From assembly GCA_002471845.1 (NCBI GenBank), contig DKQT01000018.1:71666-135665 (forward strand): a stretch of DNA of 64,000 nucleotides. The letters run 5' to 3'. This DNA comes from Fidelibacterota bacterium UBA7301. Its GTDB lineage: Bacteria; Fidelibacterota; Marinisomatia; Marinisomatales; TCS55. A model generated the notes under the pieces. The model did not search any database, was not told where the DNA came from, and was given only the letters and a program-made list of their open reading frames with translations. The position numbers and the translations under genes are program-made. Within the stretch, counting starts at the first letter, position 1. The number at the start of each line of letters is the position of its first letter. This document shows, one piece after another, positions 36,158 to 44,774 of the stretch.

Positions 36158-36985
36158 ATGAAAAGATTTGCACCAGCAATTTTCATATTATCGGTTGGGT
36201 TTTCCCAATTCAACCACTACGATTTAGCCAACTATCCTGTTCAGCGGGATACGATTGGTCTGCCTGGTCCAGCCAAGGCTATGTTTAAATCATTCATCGT
36301 TCCGGGGTGGGGACAGATTCAAAATAAGGATTCATGGTGGAAGCCCCTTTTATTTGCCGGCGTTGAAACAGTGGGTTTGTTATCATCTTTTAATTATGGC
36401 AGGCGTGCTGAAAATATACGTCGGGATTTTGAATCCTATGGTGATGAACATTGGGCCTTGGCGCGATGGTATTCAAATACACAAAGAATATTTCCTAACC
36501 AATGGCGGGAAATACTGATCGGCACTCATAAATTGGAACTGAAGATCGGCAGTAATTATTACCATACGAACCAATTGGGTGAACTGGTTAAGCAATATGC
36601 ATGGTCCGAAATCACTGTAATCCGGGATCGGGATTTTTATGAAAATATTGGTAAGTATGATCAGTTTGTGGGGGGCTGGGATGATGATTATGACGATCCA
36701 TTTGATGCGGCAGGGAATTGGTTTACGGTGAAAAAAGGTGATGTGGAATCTATTATTTTAACCAAACGAAAAGATTATTACCGCGATCTCCGCCACGAAA
36801 GTAATTTATTGAAACATTATTCCCGTTATGCCGTAACGGTGGTGATGTTTAACCATCTTACCAGTGGATTGGAAGCAGGGTGGTCGGCAAAGAAAAAGGT
36901 AAAAAATTCCTCCGAATTCAGCTTGAATTACAATCCAATGAATAAGTGGGGAGTTGGGGGTGTACGAATCACCTTTACGTGGTAA
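36158..36985 (+). CDS. DUF5683-family envelope protein
   Basis: A 275-residue protein starting at the ATG at 36158, one base after the upstream stop, with a signal peptide (MKRFAPAIFILSVGFSQ). The family mark is AKAMFKSFIVPGWGQIQNKDSWWKPLLFAGVE, where the PGWGQ-x-x-N/Y-x6-P region with following hydrophobic segment defines DUF5683 proteins of Bacteroidota and relatives. The C-terminus ends in a strand (GGVRITFTW) like that of outer-membrane proteins. Function unknown; neighbours suggest envelope biogenesis. Confidence 0.75.
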   Translation: MKRFAPAIFILSVGFSQFNHYDLANYPVQRDTIGLPGPAKAMFKSFIVPGWGQIQNKDSWWKPLLFAGVETVGLLSSFNYGRRAENIRRDFESYGDEHWALARWYSNTQRIFPNQWREILIGTHKLELKIGSNYYHTNQLGELVKQYAWSEITVIRDRDFYENIGKYDQFVGGWDDDYDDPFDAAGNWFTVKKGDVESIILTKRKDYYRDLRHESNLLKHYSRYAVTVVMFNHLTSGLEAGWSAKKKVKNSSEFSLNYNPMNKWGVGGVRITFTW

Positions 36986-37022
36986 ATTCCCCGCTCAAAA
37001 ATTGATAGAAAGAAGCCAGTTA

Positions 37023-37787
37023 ATGCGTGTAGCAGCAGCTATTTTATTGTGTACGGCATTGATAATATCAGGATGTGCCGGAAATAAATCCATTCAAGAT
37101 ATTGACTATAATGCAGAATTTGAAAAGGGAAAAACTGCATTAGCGAAAAAGAAATATACTAAAGCACAATCCCTGTTTAATAATGTGGTCATTGGCGCCT
37201 CCCATACAGAACTGGGAGATGATGCGCTGTTTTTTCTGGGGGAATCATATTATTTTTCCAAGGAGTATTTATTGGCGATTGCGGAATATGATCGCTTGAT
37301 CCGACGTATGCCCTTTAGTCCATTTGTTGAGCAGTCACGATACCGAATATGTGAGGCTTACGTCCTTTTATCCCCCAAATATTTCCAGGACCAGACCTAT
37401 TCTGAAAAAGCGCTGGGGAAACTCCAGGAATTCATAGATGATTATCCCAATTCCAAGCACCAGGAAAAAATGCAGGCTGATATTAAAAAATTGAGAAATA
37501 AATTATCCCATAAATCATACGAATCTGCTGTTCTTTACATAAAGATGGAAGAATATAAAGCAGCCCTATTGGCTTTGCAGCAAGTGACGGACTTATATTA
37601 TGATACAGATTATATTGACCAGGCCCATTTAAAAAAAATTGAATGCTATATTCATCGCGGTGAGATGGATAAGGCGCAGGAATATTTTGATGCGAAACGA
37701 AAACATATTGAAAACCTAAAGTTGGCTGATTTTGTTGAAAAATGGTTTGACCAGGGTCGAGTTTTAAGCCAGATTGAAGTCGAATGA
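37023..37787 (+). CDS. bamD: BamD/YfiO-like outer-membrane assembly lipoprotein
   Basis: A 254-residue lipoprotein. The ATG at 37023 gives a signal peptide with lipobox LIISGC (Cys at residue 18). The body is a chain of TPR-like helices: FEKGKTALAKKKYTKAQSLFNNVV, ALFFLGESYYFSKEYLLAIAEYDRLI, QSRYRICEAYVLLSPKY and KLQEFIDDYPNSKHQEKMQADI. BamD-type proteins have this SPxY...Q...A...F...YP pattern in repeat 3. It would act with BamA in folding outer-membrane barrels, several of which are encoded just upstream. The stop overlaps nadD (ATGA). Confidence 0.85.
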   Translation: MRVAAAILLCTALIISGCAGNKSIQDIDYNAEFEKGKTALAKKKYTKAQSLFNNVVIGASHTELGDDALFFLGESYYFSKEYLLAIAEYDRLIRRMPFSPFVEQSRYRICEAYVLLSPKYFQDQTYSEKALGKLQEFIDDYPNSKHQEKMQADIKKLRNKLSHKSYESAVLYIKMEEYKAALLALQQVTDLYYDTDYIDQAHLKKIECYIHRGEMDKAQEYFDAKRKHIENLKLADFVEKWFDQGRVLSQIEVE

Positions 37788-38365
37788 AAACCTGTCTTTT
37801 CGGCGGCACCTTTGATCCACCACATTTTGGCCACTTAATCGTTGCCCAGACGATATTTGAGGCGGAACATTTTGATAAAATCGTTTTTATCCCTGCCCAT
37901 ATTGCGCCCCATAAAAAAGATAGAAAATTGTCTTCCGTGGATCTCCGTCTTGAAATGCTTCAAATCGCCACCAAGGATAATCCGAATTTTGAAATATCCG
38001 ATATTGAAATCAAGCGTGGTGGTATTTCTTATTCCCTGGATACAATCCGCGCCTACAAGAAAGAGTCTGGTTTGTCCAAAAATGATTTATATTATTTAAT
38101 CGGAAGTGATTCCCTGAAACTGTTTTATTCCTGGCAAAAGCCTGAATCCATTTTAAAGGAATGTCAATTAATTGTGGCCATTCGCCCCGGTTTTCGTCCC
38201 AGCGATATTTCAAACTGGATTTTAGCCAAAGTGCAGTTTGCCAATATACCCCGGATAGAAATTTCTTCAACCCAGATACGTAACCGTTGGGTGGAGGATA
38301 AAACAATCCGGTATATGGTGACCCAGCCCGTGTGGGAATTCATCAACAAACACAACTTGTATTAA
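37784..38365 (+). CDS. nadD: Nicotinate-nucleotide adenylyltransferase
   Basis: A 193-residue enzyme that makes nicotinate adenine dinucleotide in NAD biosynthesis. The N-terminal GGTFDPPHFGHLIVAQ holds the nucleotidyltransferase HxGH-type site, FIPAHIAPHKKDRKLSS follows, and the C-terminal ISSTQIRNRWVEDKTIRYMV supplies the second ATP motif. It overlaps the bamD-like stop by four bases. Confidence 0.95.
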   Translation: MKTCLFGGTFDPPHFGHLIVAQTIFEAEHFDKIVFIPAHIAPHKKDRKLSSVDLRLEMLQIATKDNPNFEISDIEIKRGGISYSLDTIRAYKKESGLSKNDLYYLIGSDSLKLFYSWQKPESILKECQLIVAIRPGFRPSDISNWILAKVQFANIPRIEISSTQIRNRWVEDKTIRYMVTQPVWEFINKHNLY

Positions 38366-38369
38366 TGCC

Positions 38370-39290
38370 ATGCTCATGAGCCTTTTGTTTTTAGCCGCTG
38401 GTTCCATCATGCTGTATTACGGCGCAGAATGGATCGTGAAAGGCGGTGTCAGTATTTCCCGTCGTTTGGGAATTTCCACTTTGGTTATTGGATTAACGGT
38501 CGTTGCATTTGGTACATCTCTACCGGAATTAGTTGTCAGTATCATAGCTGCTTTGGAGGGGAGTTCGTCCATAGCTATTGGCAATGTTGTGGGTTCAAAT
38601 ATTGCCAACGTAGGATTGGTTCTGGGGTTGAGTGCACTCATTTTTCCCATCTCGGTCCATTTTGGGTATTTAAAGCGGGATTTATTCATATACATGGGTG
38701 TGTGTGCAATATTTGTTCTTTTTGCCTTTGACGGTCGTTTAAGCCGCTTTGAAGGGGCAGTATTATTTATCAGTCTCATTTTTTATGTACTTTTATGTAT
38801 TAAAAACCCCCAAGGTGAAGAACCTTTACCGGATGAAGGCGGGGAAGAATCAATCGGAAAATTGGTATTATATATTATTGCGGGAATTATTATGTTAGCG
38901 TTCGGTGCTGATTTATTCGTGGATGGTGCCATTTTCCTGGCACGCTTTTTGGACGTGCCTGAAGTTGTGATCGGCATGAGTGTGGTTGCCTTTGGAACCT
39001 CTCTCCCTGAATTGGCTACTTCGGCTATAGCAGCCTTCCGTAAGGAAAGCGCTATTTCTGTCGGTAACATTATCGGTTCGAATATTTTTAATATTTTGTC
39101 CGTATTGGGCTTAGCATCAATAATACAACCACTGGATTCTCCCAAAACAATTATGGGTTTAGAAGTTCCTTTTATGATTGGTTACGGGCTGGCGATGATT
39201 TTTATTGCCAAAATTCACCAACCGATTCATCGTATTGTCTCCGCCATTTTATTAACAGGCTATTTTGTTTTTCTTTATCTCCTATTTTAA
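38370..39290 (+). CDS. Calcium/sodium antiporter (CaCA family, YrbG-like)
   Basis: A 306-residue protein with about ten transmembrane helices. The two inverted alpha repeats are exact: VVAFGTSLPELVVSIIAALEG with GNVVGSNIANVGLVLG, and VVAFGTSLPELATSAIAAFRK with GNIIGSNIFNILSVLG. These carry the ion-binding glutamates of Na+/Ca2+ exchangers. It probably exports Ca2+ using the sodium gradient, fitting a marine organism. An acidic cytoplasmic loop lies between the repeats (QGEEPLPDEGGEES). It starts 4 nt after nadD. Confidence 0.93.
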   Translation: MLMSLLFLAAGSIMLYYGAEWIVKGGVSISRRLGISTLVIGLTVVAFGTSLPELVVSIIAALEGSSSIAIGNVVGSNIANVGLVLGLSALIFPISVHFGYLKRDLFIYMGVCAIFVLFAFDGRLSRFEGAVLFISLIFYVLLCIKNPQGEEPLPDEGGEESIGKLVLYIIAGIIMLAFGADLFVDGAIFLARFLDVPEVVIGMSVVAFGTSLPELATSAIAAFRKESAISVGNIIGSNIFNILSVLGLASIIQPLDSPKTIMGLEVPFMIGYGLAMIFIAKIHQPIHRIVSAILLTGYFVFLYLLF

Positions 39291-39319
39291 CCTGGAAAAA
39301 ATCAGATTAGATTAATCCC

Positions 39320-39973
39320 ATGATTCGACTGGATAATGTATCTTATTCCTACGCAAAAGGTGGCGGTGTTTCCAATGTGAATCTGAATATCGCCGATGAT
39401 GAATATGCATTTCTCATTGGCCCCACTGGTTCCGGCAAGACAACACTCCTGCGGCTGGTCTATATGGATTTGATGCCCCAAGTCGGAAAAGTGGTGGTGG
39501 ATAAATTCAATTCCGATAAGATAAAACCACGCAAAATCCCATACTTGCGGAGAAAAATCGGTATGGTGTTTCAGGATTATCATTTATTGAATGACCGCAA
39601 CCTGTTTGAAAATACAGCCTTGCCTTTGCATGTGGTCGGGTGTGATCAGGAAGAAATTGTTGACCGTGTCATTGAATCATTGGAAGAAGTAGGTCTGGAT
39701 GGAAAAGAAGAGCATTTTCCGGAAGAATTATCCGGCGGGGAGCAACAGCGCGCCTGTGTGGCCCGGGCCCTTGTTAAAGATCCGGATATAATTTTAGCCG
39801 ACGAGCCTACGGGTAATCTTGATCCTGTGACATCTTTCGAATTGATAAAATTGTTGGAAGAAATTAACCGGGAAGGCACCACCATTCTGATGGCATCCCA
39901 TAATTATAATTTGATTAAAGGTCGGGGGCACCGCATCATTGAAATCCAGAATGGAAGTGTAAGGCAATCCTGA
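39320..39973 (+). CDS. ftsE: Cell division ATP-binding protein FtsE
   Basis: A 217-residue ABC ATPase with intact Walker A (GPTGSGKTTLL), Q-loop (VFQDYHLL), signature (LSGGEQQRA), Walker B (IILADEPTGNLD) and H-loop (MASHN). With FtsX it controls peptidoglycan hydrolases at the division site. Its stop overlaps the ftsX start by one base (TGATG). In contrast to the ATPase-like gene at 5.2 kb, all catalytic residues are kept. Confidence 0.94.
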   Translation: MIRLDNVSYSYAKGGGVSNVNLNIADDEYAFLIGPTGSGKTTLLRLVYMDLMPQVGKVVVDKFNSDKIKPRKIPYLRRKIGMVFQDYHLLNDRNLFENTALPLHVVGCDQEEIVDRVIESLEEVGLDGKEEHFPEELSGGEQQRACVARALVKDPDIILADEPTGNLDPVTSFELIKLLEEINREGTTILMASHNYNLIKGRGHRIIEIQNGSVRQS

Positions 39974-40842
39974 TGGATAAAATGATGTTTCTTTTATCTG
40001 AAGGGATGAAAAATCTTTGGCGCCATAAGCTCACAGCTTTCACGGCTATTTTTTCTGCATTTTTAACCTTGGCCGTTGCCGGTTCACTGATCATTGTCAC
40101 TCAAAATACTAATAAGTTAATTGAGTACCTTCGGGACAAGTATAAAATTGAAGTTTTTTTCAAAGAGGGTGTTAAAGAAGAGCGTGTGGTTGAACTGGTA
40201 AAAGAATTTAAAAAAATCAATGGTGTCCGTTCGACCACTATGATTACCAAGGCGGATGCGGAAAAAATCTTCGAATCCCAGTTTGGGGAAAATATTTTAG
40301 ACCTAGTGGGGTATAATCCGCTGCCCGCCAGCTGTGTGGTTAATGTGGTTAGGAAGCGGGAAACCAAATTGAATGTAAATCCGATTATTAAGCGGATAAA
40401 AAGTTATCCTGAAGTAGATGAAATCAGTTACCAAGGGAGATTAATCATCCGCATTGAATCCTATTATCAGAAATTTGTTAAGGGTATGAGCATAATCCTA
40501 ATCCTTGTTCTGGTAATTTCGGTTTTTATCATTTCCAACACGGTCCGCCTAACGATTTATGCAAAAAAGGAATTGATTCAGGCGCTGCAGCTGATTGGAG
40601 CCACGCGGTTATTTGTTAAAGCGCCCTTCATCATTGAAGGTGTATTCCACGGATTAATCGGCGCTCTGCTTGCCTCCGGATTACTGATAGGCGGGTTGGA
40701 ATTCAGTTCAAACCTTATTTACTCAATGGCCAAAATTAAGGTGGAATATGAGCCGCTAATTTTAGTCGGTATTTTATTATCCATTAGTGTAGTTATCAGT
40801 TATCTCGGTAGCAGCCGAGCCATCTCGCGATTTTTAAAATAA
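39973..40842 (+). CDS. ftsX: Cell division protein FtsX
   Basis: A 289-residue permease with one N-terminal transmembrane helix, a periplasmic domain (about 50-165, including YKIEVFFKEGVKEERVVELVKEF and YNPLPASCVVNV) and three C-terminal transmembrane helices. The order and length match FtsX. It follows ftsE with translational overlap. Confidence 0.93.
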   Translation: MDKMMFLLSEGMKNLWRHKLTAFTAIFSAFLTLAVAGSLIIVTQNTNKLIEYLRDKYKIEVFFKEGVKEERVVELVKEFKKINGVRSTTMITKADAEKIFESQFGENILDLVGYNPLPASCVVNVVRKRETKLNVNPIIKRIKSYPEVDEISYQGRLIIRIESYYQKFVKGMSIILILVLVISVFIISNTVRLTIYAKKELIQALQLIGATRLFVKAPFIIEGVFHGLIGALLASGLLIGGLEFSSNLIYSMAKIKVEYEPLILVGILLSISVVISYLGSSRAISRFLK

Positions 40843-40899
40843 TTCTCTTATGATTCCTTTCTTGATTGATGATGATTAAACCATCTAATTTTCCTAGTT

Positions 40900-41931
40900 A
40901 TGTCAGGTAATAAAACATCCAGGTTAACAGAACGTGCAGCTACCATTCTTTTGGCAGTCGTAGAGGAATACATTGCCTCCGGAACGCCCGTTTCTTCCGT
41001 TCATCTCAAAAAATATTGCGGACTTAAAGTTTCCCCGGCGACAATTCGAAATGTAATGGCATCCCTTGAGCAAAAAGGATATTTAACCCATTTTCATACA
41101 TCTGGGGGACGTGTGCCGACGGATTTGGGATACCGCTTTTATGTAAATACAATTCCTGAATTTCGTTCATTGAATGATTCTTTTTCTGAAGGTATCGAGC
41201 AGGAACTTTTAACCATTTCAAATAATGTGGATGAATTACTCAATGCGACTGCTTTCATGCTGGCTAAAGTGAGCCGGATGTTTGGTGTTATATTTATCTC
41301 TGAATATCAAAAAAGCATTTTAACCGATATTGAACTGGTATCACTCAAAGGAAACCGTATCATGCTTGTTCTGGCTATGGATACTGGATTGGTGAAATCC
41401 ATCGTACTCAACCTGGACCTGGATATCAAACCGGTATTCATGGATAAAATCACTCAGATATTTAAGGATAGGTTGGTTGGGTGCACTCTCAAGGAAATTC
41501 ATAAAACAATTAAAGTACGGCTGATCGACACAGAAATGTATTCCCATGAGCTGGTCCAGGTATTGGTAAATGATTGTTTAAAGTATTTTCGTATTGATAA
41601 TAATAAATTGATTTATACATCATCATATGATGTATTGCTTGAACAACCTGAATTCCAGGATTTAGCCAATTTTCAACGGTTGTTACCGGCCTTGGATAAA
41701 GCGTATTTAAACCAACATTTTAAAGATAATTTTAATGATTATTCAGACCTGACCTTGATAGGAAAGGAAAACAAAGATAAACTTCTGAATGATTGTTCGA
41801 TTATGACCACCCAGTTTGACAGCGGGTTGATCACAGGTAAAGTTGGGGTTCTCGGTCCAAAACGAATTCCCTATGGTTCTGTTCAATCCATATTAGAAAA
41901 ATTTGCGGAGATTATACAAAGTGCCCTCTAA
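40900..41931 (+). CDS. hrcA: Heat-inducible transcription repressor HrcA
   Basis: A 343-residue repressor with an N-terminal winged helix (LTERAATILLAVVEEYIASGTPVSSVHLKKYCGLKVSPATIRNVMASLEQKGYL) and the conserved HTSGGRVPTDLGYRFYV. The C-terminal GLITGKVGVLGPKRIPYGSVQSILE is also typical. HrcA normally binds CIRCE operators (TTAGCACTC-N9-GAGTGCTAA). I find no such operator before it or anywhere in the window, so the regulated promoter (perhaps of dnaK or groESL) lies elsewhere. The 57-nt gap before it shows nothing distinctive. Confidence 0.95.
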   Translation: MSGNKTSRLTERAATILLAVVEEYIASGTPVSSVHLKKYCGLKVSPATIRNVMASLEQKGYLTHFHTSGGRVPTDLGYRFYVNTIPEFRSLNDSFSEGIEQELLTISNNVDELLNATAFMLAKVSRMFGVIFISEYQKSILTDIELVSLKGNRIMLVLAMDTGLVKSIVLNLDLDIKPVFMDKITQIFKDRLVGCTLKEIHKTIKVRLIDTEMYSHELVQVLVNDCLKYFRIDNNKLIYTSSYDVLLEQPEFQDLANFQRLLPALDKAYLNQHFKDNFNDYSDLTLIGKENKDKLLNDCSIMTTQFDSGLITGKVGVLGPKRIPYGSVQSILEKFAEIIQSAL

Positions 41932-42460
41932 AGAAAAAACTGCCCAAGCATCAAGAAAGAAAAAACCCCTTAAAAAGTCACCGACGGCAAAATTGAAAGA
42001 CCAGATTGATGCGCTTAAAAGCGATTTAGAAACCCAAAACGATAAATATTTACGCTTAAAAGCAGAGTTTGACAACTACCGTCGTCGCAAAGAAAAAGAG
42101 ACTATTAACCTCCTGAAGTATGACGGTGAATCTGTGATTAAACAATTTTTATCCGTTCTGGATGACTTGGATCGCCTGGCTAGGGCATCGGAAGAAAACG
42201 GCAATGAAAATACGGAAAAAATAAAAGAAGGCATTGACCTGATCTTGAATAAGATCAAAAAACGATTTAATGAACTTGAAGTGGTTTCTTTCACCGAAGC
42301 AGGGGATATCGCCGATCCTGAACTCCATGACGCCCTTATGATGCGTTCTGAAGAAGGAAAAAATGAGAATGAAATCTTGGAAGTATTTGAAAAAGGTTAC
42401 CGCTACAAAGACCGGGTGATTAGACACGCCAAGGTTGTAGTTAATCAAACACCATCATGA
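41921..42460 (+). CDS. grpE: Nucleotide exchange factor GrpE
   Basis: A 179-residue DnaK cochaperone. GTG at 41921, within the end of hrcA and behind GCGGAG (41905-41910), is the likely start; an upstream TTG at 41903 is possible. The N-terminus is lysine-rich, residues about 28-60 form the long helix (KSDLETQNDKYLRLKAEFDNYRRRKEKE), and the C-terminal domain has ELEVVSFTEAGDIADPELHDALM and EVFEKGYRYKDRVIRHAKVVV. It overlaps hrcA and dnaJ. Confidence 0.95.
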   Translation: MPSKEKTAQASRKKKPLKKSPTAKLKDQIDALKSDLETQNDKYLRLKAEFDNYRRRKEKETINLLKYDGESVIKQFLSVLDDLDRLARASEENGNENTEKIKEGIDLILNKIKKRFNELEVVSFTEAGDIADPELHDALMMRSEEGKNENEILEVFEKGYRYKDRVIRHAKVVVNQTPS

Positions 42461-43581
42461 GAGACTTATACGATATTATCGGTGTAGGTAAAAACGCCTC
42501 TGATAGTGAAATTAAAAAGGCGTATAGAAAAATCGCCATGAAATACCATCCGGACAAAAATCCAGGTGACACTGAGGCAGAACAAAAATTTAAAGAAGCG
42601 GCAGAAGCTTACTCTGTATTGTCGGATAACCAGAAAAGACGGCAATACGATCAGTTTGGCCATGCCGGTGTCGGATTAGGTGATCAACCCGGCGGTGGTG
42701 GTTTCCAGGGCCATATGTCTATGGAAGATATTTTCAGTAGTTTTGGCGATATTTTCGGCGGGGATTTCGATCCTTTTGGGGGTATCTTTGGCGGTGGCGG
42801 AAGAAGGCGTCGCGTCAAGAAAGCGCGAGATCTCAAAGTTTCATTAAAATTGGATTATAAGGATATTGTAAAGGGTACGGATAAAACCATAAAAATTAAA
42901 CGCCATGAAACTTGTGATACCTGTTCCGGTAGTGGGGCCCAGTCGGGCACAATGCCCACATCTTGCCGGCAATGTGGGGGCTCGGGTCAAATTCGCCAAA
43001 TGTCCCAATCCTTTTTCGGGCAGTCTGTCACCGTAAGGGAATGCCCAGTATGTAATGGGTCGGGGGAAATGATTGAAAAACCATGTCGAAGCTGTGCCGG
43101 TAATGGCATTCAGAGGAAAACAGTTGAAATTAAAGTGAAGGTCCCAGCCGGTATTACGGAGGGCAATTACATGACCCTCAACCGTCAGGGAAATAAAGGG
43201 CCGAAAGGGTATGAGTCCGGAGATCTAATAATCTTTTTTGAAGAAAAGGCACACCCGGTTTTCACTCGCAATGGTGAAGATGTCATTACGGAAGCCCGAA
43301 TCCAGTTTTACCAGGCAGCCTTAGGGTTGACTCTGGAAGTCCCCACATTGGAAGGAAAAGCAAAACTAAAAATTCCTGCCGGTATTCAATCCGGTCAGAT
43401 TTTACGTATGCGGGGAAAAGGATTTCCAAAAGTAAGAGGTTCGTCAAGAGGTGATCAACTGGTTCGGGTCCAGGTGCAAACACCGAAATCCCTTTCGCGT
43501 CAACAGAAGAAATTACTAGAAGAATTATCCTCTTTGAATGGGCAATCAGAACCGGTATTTAAACGGGTAGAACTGGATTGA
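42457..43581 (+). CDS. dnaJ: Chaperone protein DnaJ
   Basis: A 374-residue type I Hsp40. It has the J domain with HPD (MKYHPDKNPG), a Gly/Phe-rich region (about 75-115), four zinc-ribbon repeats (CDTCSGSG, CRQCGGSG, CPVCNGSG, CRSCAGNG) and the substrate-binding C-terminal domains. It stimulates DnaK ATPase. The start overlaps the grpE stop (ATGA). dnaK itself is not in the window. Confidence 0.97.
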   Translation: MRDLYDIIGVGKNASDSEIKKAYRKIAMKYHPDKNPGDTEAEQKFKEAAEAYSVLSDNQKRRQYDQFGHAGVGLGDQPGGGGFQGHMSMEDIFSSFGDIFGGDFDPFGGIFGGGGRRRRVKKARDLKVSLKLDYKDIVKGTDKTIKIKRHETCDTCSGSGAQSGTMPTSCRQCGGSGQIRQMSQSFFGQSVTVRECPVCNGSGEMIEKPCRSCAGNGIQRKTVEIKVKVPAGITEGNYMTLNRQGNKGPKGYESGDLIIFFEEKAHPVFTRNGEDVITEARIQFYQAALGLTLEVPTLEGKAKLKIPAGIQSGQILRMRGKGFPKVRGSSRGDQLVRVQVQTPKSLSRQQKKLLEELSSLNGQSEPVFKRVELD

Positions 43582-43985
43582 GTGTTTTCACCCAGCAGGA
43601 AAAACTAATCATTAAATTCCTGTTAGGGATGATTTCATTGGGCATTGTTGTTACCGGTTACCGCTATTGGTTTGGTAAGGAAGTCCCATCAGCTGAAGAC
43701 GATATCTTAGCCTTTAGGGCCGCGGTTAAACGGGTAGCGGAAGAAAAGGAAAAAAATCCTGCTGAAAAGAGGCAGAATCAGTTCCAGAAAAGTGTTAATA
43801 TCAACACTTCGAATAAAGCGGATTTAATGTCAATCCCCGGGATTGGCCCGGTAACCGCCGAAAGAATTATTCTTCATCGTGAGGATTATGGATTGTATCA
43901 ATCCGTCGAAGGCTTATTAGAGGTAAGGGGAATTGGCCCAAAAACATTTGACAAAATTAAAGCGTATATTAAGATAGTGGATTGA
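43578..43985 (+). CDS. ComEA-like helix-hairpin-helix protein
   Basis: A 135-residue protein with an N-terminal transmembrane segment (about 10-27, FLLGMISLGIVVTGYRYWF) and a C-terminal double helix-hairpin-helix domain: INTSNKADLMSIPGIGPVTAERIILHR and EGLLEVRGIGPKTFDKIKAYI. ComEA-type proteins bind DNA non-specifically at the membrane during DNA uptake. Start is a TTG overlapping the dnaJ stop (TTGA). dprA at 50.1 kb, another competence protein, and the PilM/N-like gene downstream make a DNA-uptake role plausible. Confidence 0.83.
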   Translation: MSVFTQQEKLIIKFLLGMISLGIVVTGYRYWFGKEVPSAEDDILAFRAAVKRVAEEKEKNPAEKRQNQFQKSVNINTSNKADLMSIPGIGPVTAERIILHREDYGLYQSVEGLLEVRGIGPKTFDKIKAYIKIVD

Positions 43986-43990
43986 CATTA

Positions 43991-44764
43991 ATGACTGAAC
44001 ATAATCAATCAGAATTATCCAAACAGAGAAGAATGTATTCTGATCTTTTGGAATTATCGATTGTAGGTGCTTTTATATTTTTAATTATCAGTATTTATGT
44101 ACCCAGAGCTATTTGGAATGAAGAAGAAACATTTGAAAATAAAAGCCATTTCTACATGGAAAACATGTACGATATTCAAAATTTTTATAAGACACTTATG
44201 GGTGAATTCAATCCCGATGGACTGAAGGCGATGGAGGTTGTTAATTCAGTACGGGATTCTTTAACCGGTGATTCAACTTACCTTAATACACAATCCATTA
44301 CCTTGAATGGTAACACATTTTCAGTCAATGTTCCCAAAGGATACGATGTTGATTTTGATACCACCTTCGGATTTCCCATGACTCGCCGAGATACCATTCT
44401 GGATACGACAGCAACCATAGTCATGTTTTCCGAGGATTTATCCCGTAATGATACGACCTATATACAGAAAAAACGACTGGCCCAATTCCAGGGGGATACA
44501 AACTTTGTGACCCTGCTGGAAGAAGTGGAATCAGAACGGGTTGAAGTGGTGAATTATTATGATTCTTATATGCCAGATACAACCATGTATTTTTGTCCCG
44601 TAACGGAAAAACCCTATTTAATCACCATCAAGGACGAAGGTAATACAGTCCGTGTAGACAGCCCTATAGAAGATACAGTCGTTCGGAAACGGTATGTCAT
44701 TTTTGCTTTTAAGGCTGATAATCACGGTTTTGTGGATGACGGAAGCAAAAGTTGGGATAGGTAA
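43991..44764 (+). CDS. Membrane-anchored protein of unknown function
   Basis: A 257-residue protein (ATG at 43991; a TTG at 43982 is an alternative). One transmembrane helix lies near the N-terminus (about 20-38, LSIVGAFIFLIISIYVP), preceded by a short charged cytoplasmic tail. The rest is a periplasmic region with helical (about 45-75) and beta-rich parts, ending in acidic and basic patches. A late FCPVTEKPYLITI segment has a single Cys. I do not recognise the family. The place between a ComEA-like gene and a PilM/PilN-like gene suggests a pilus or secretion-type apparatus, by position only. Confidence 0.5.
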   Translation: MTEHNQSELSKQRRMYSDLLELSIVGAFIFLIISIYVPRAIWNEEETFENKSHFYMENMYDIQNFYKTLMGEFNPDGLKAMEVVNSVRDSLTGDSTYLNTQSITLNGNTFSVNVPKGYDVDFDTTFGFPMTRRDTILDTTATIVMFSEDLSRNDTTYIQKKRLAQFQGDTNFVTLLEEVESERVEVVNYYDSYMPDTTMYFCPVTEKPYLITIKDEGNTVRVDSPIEDTVVRKRYVIFAFKADNHGFVDDGSKSWDR

Positions 44765-44774
44765 TTATTTTTAA

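Noticed and set aside
40843..40899. CIRCE operator upstream of hrcA
   Set aside because: No TTAGCACTC/GAGTGCTAA pair is present; GAGTGCACTC inside the antiporter gene (near 38630) is a chance palindrome.
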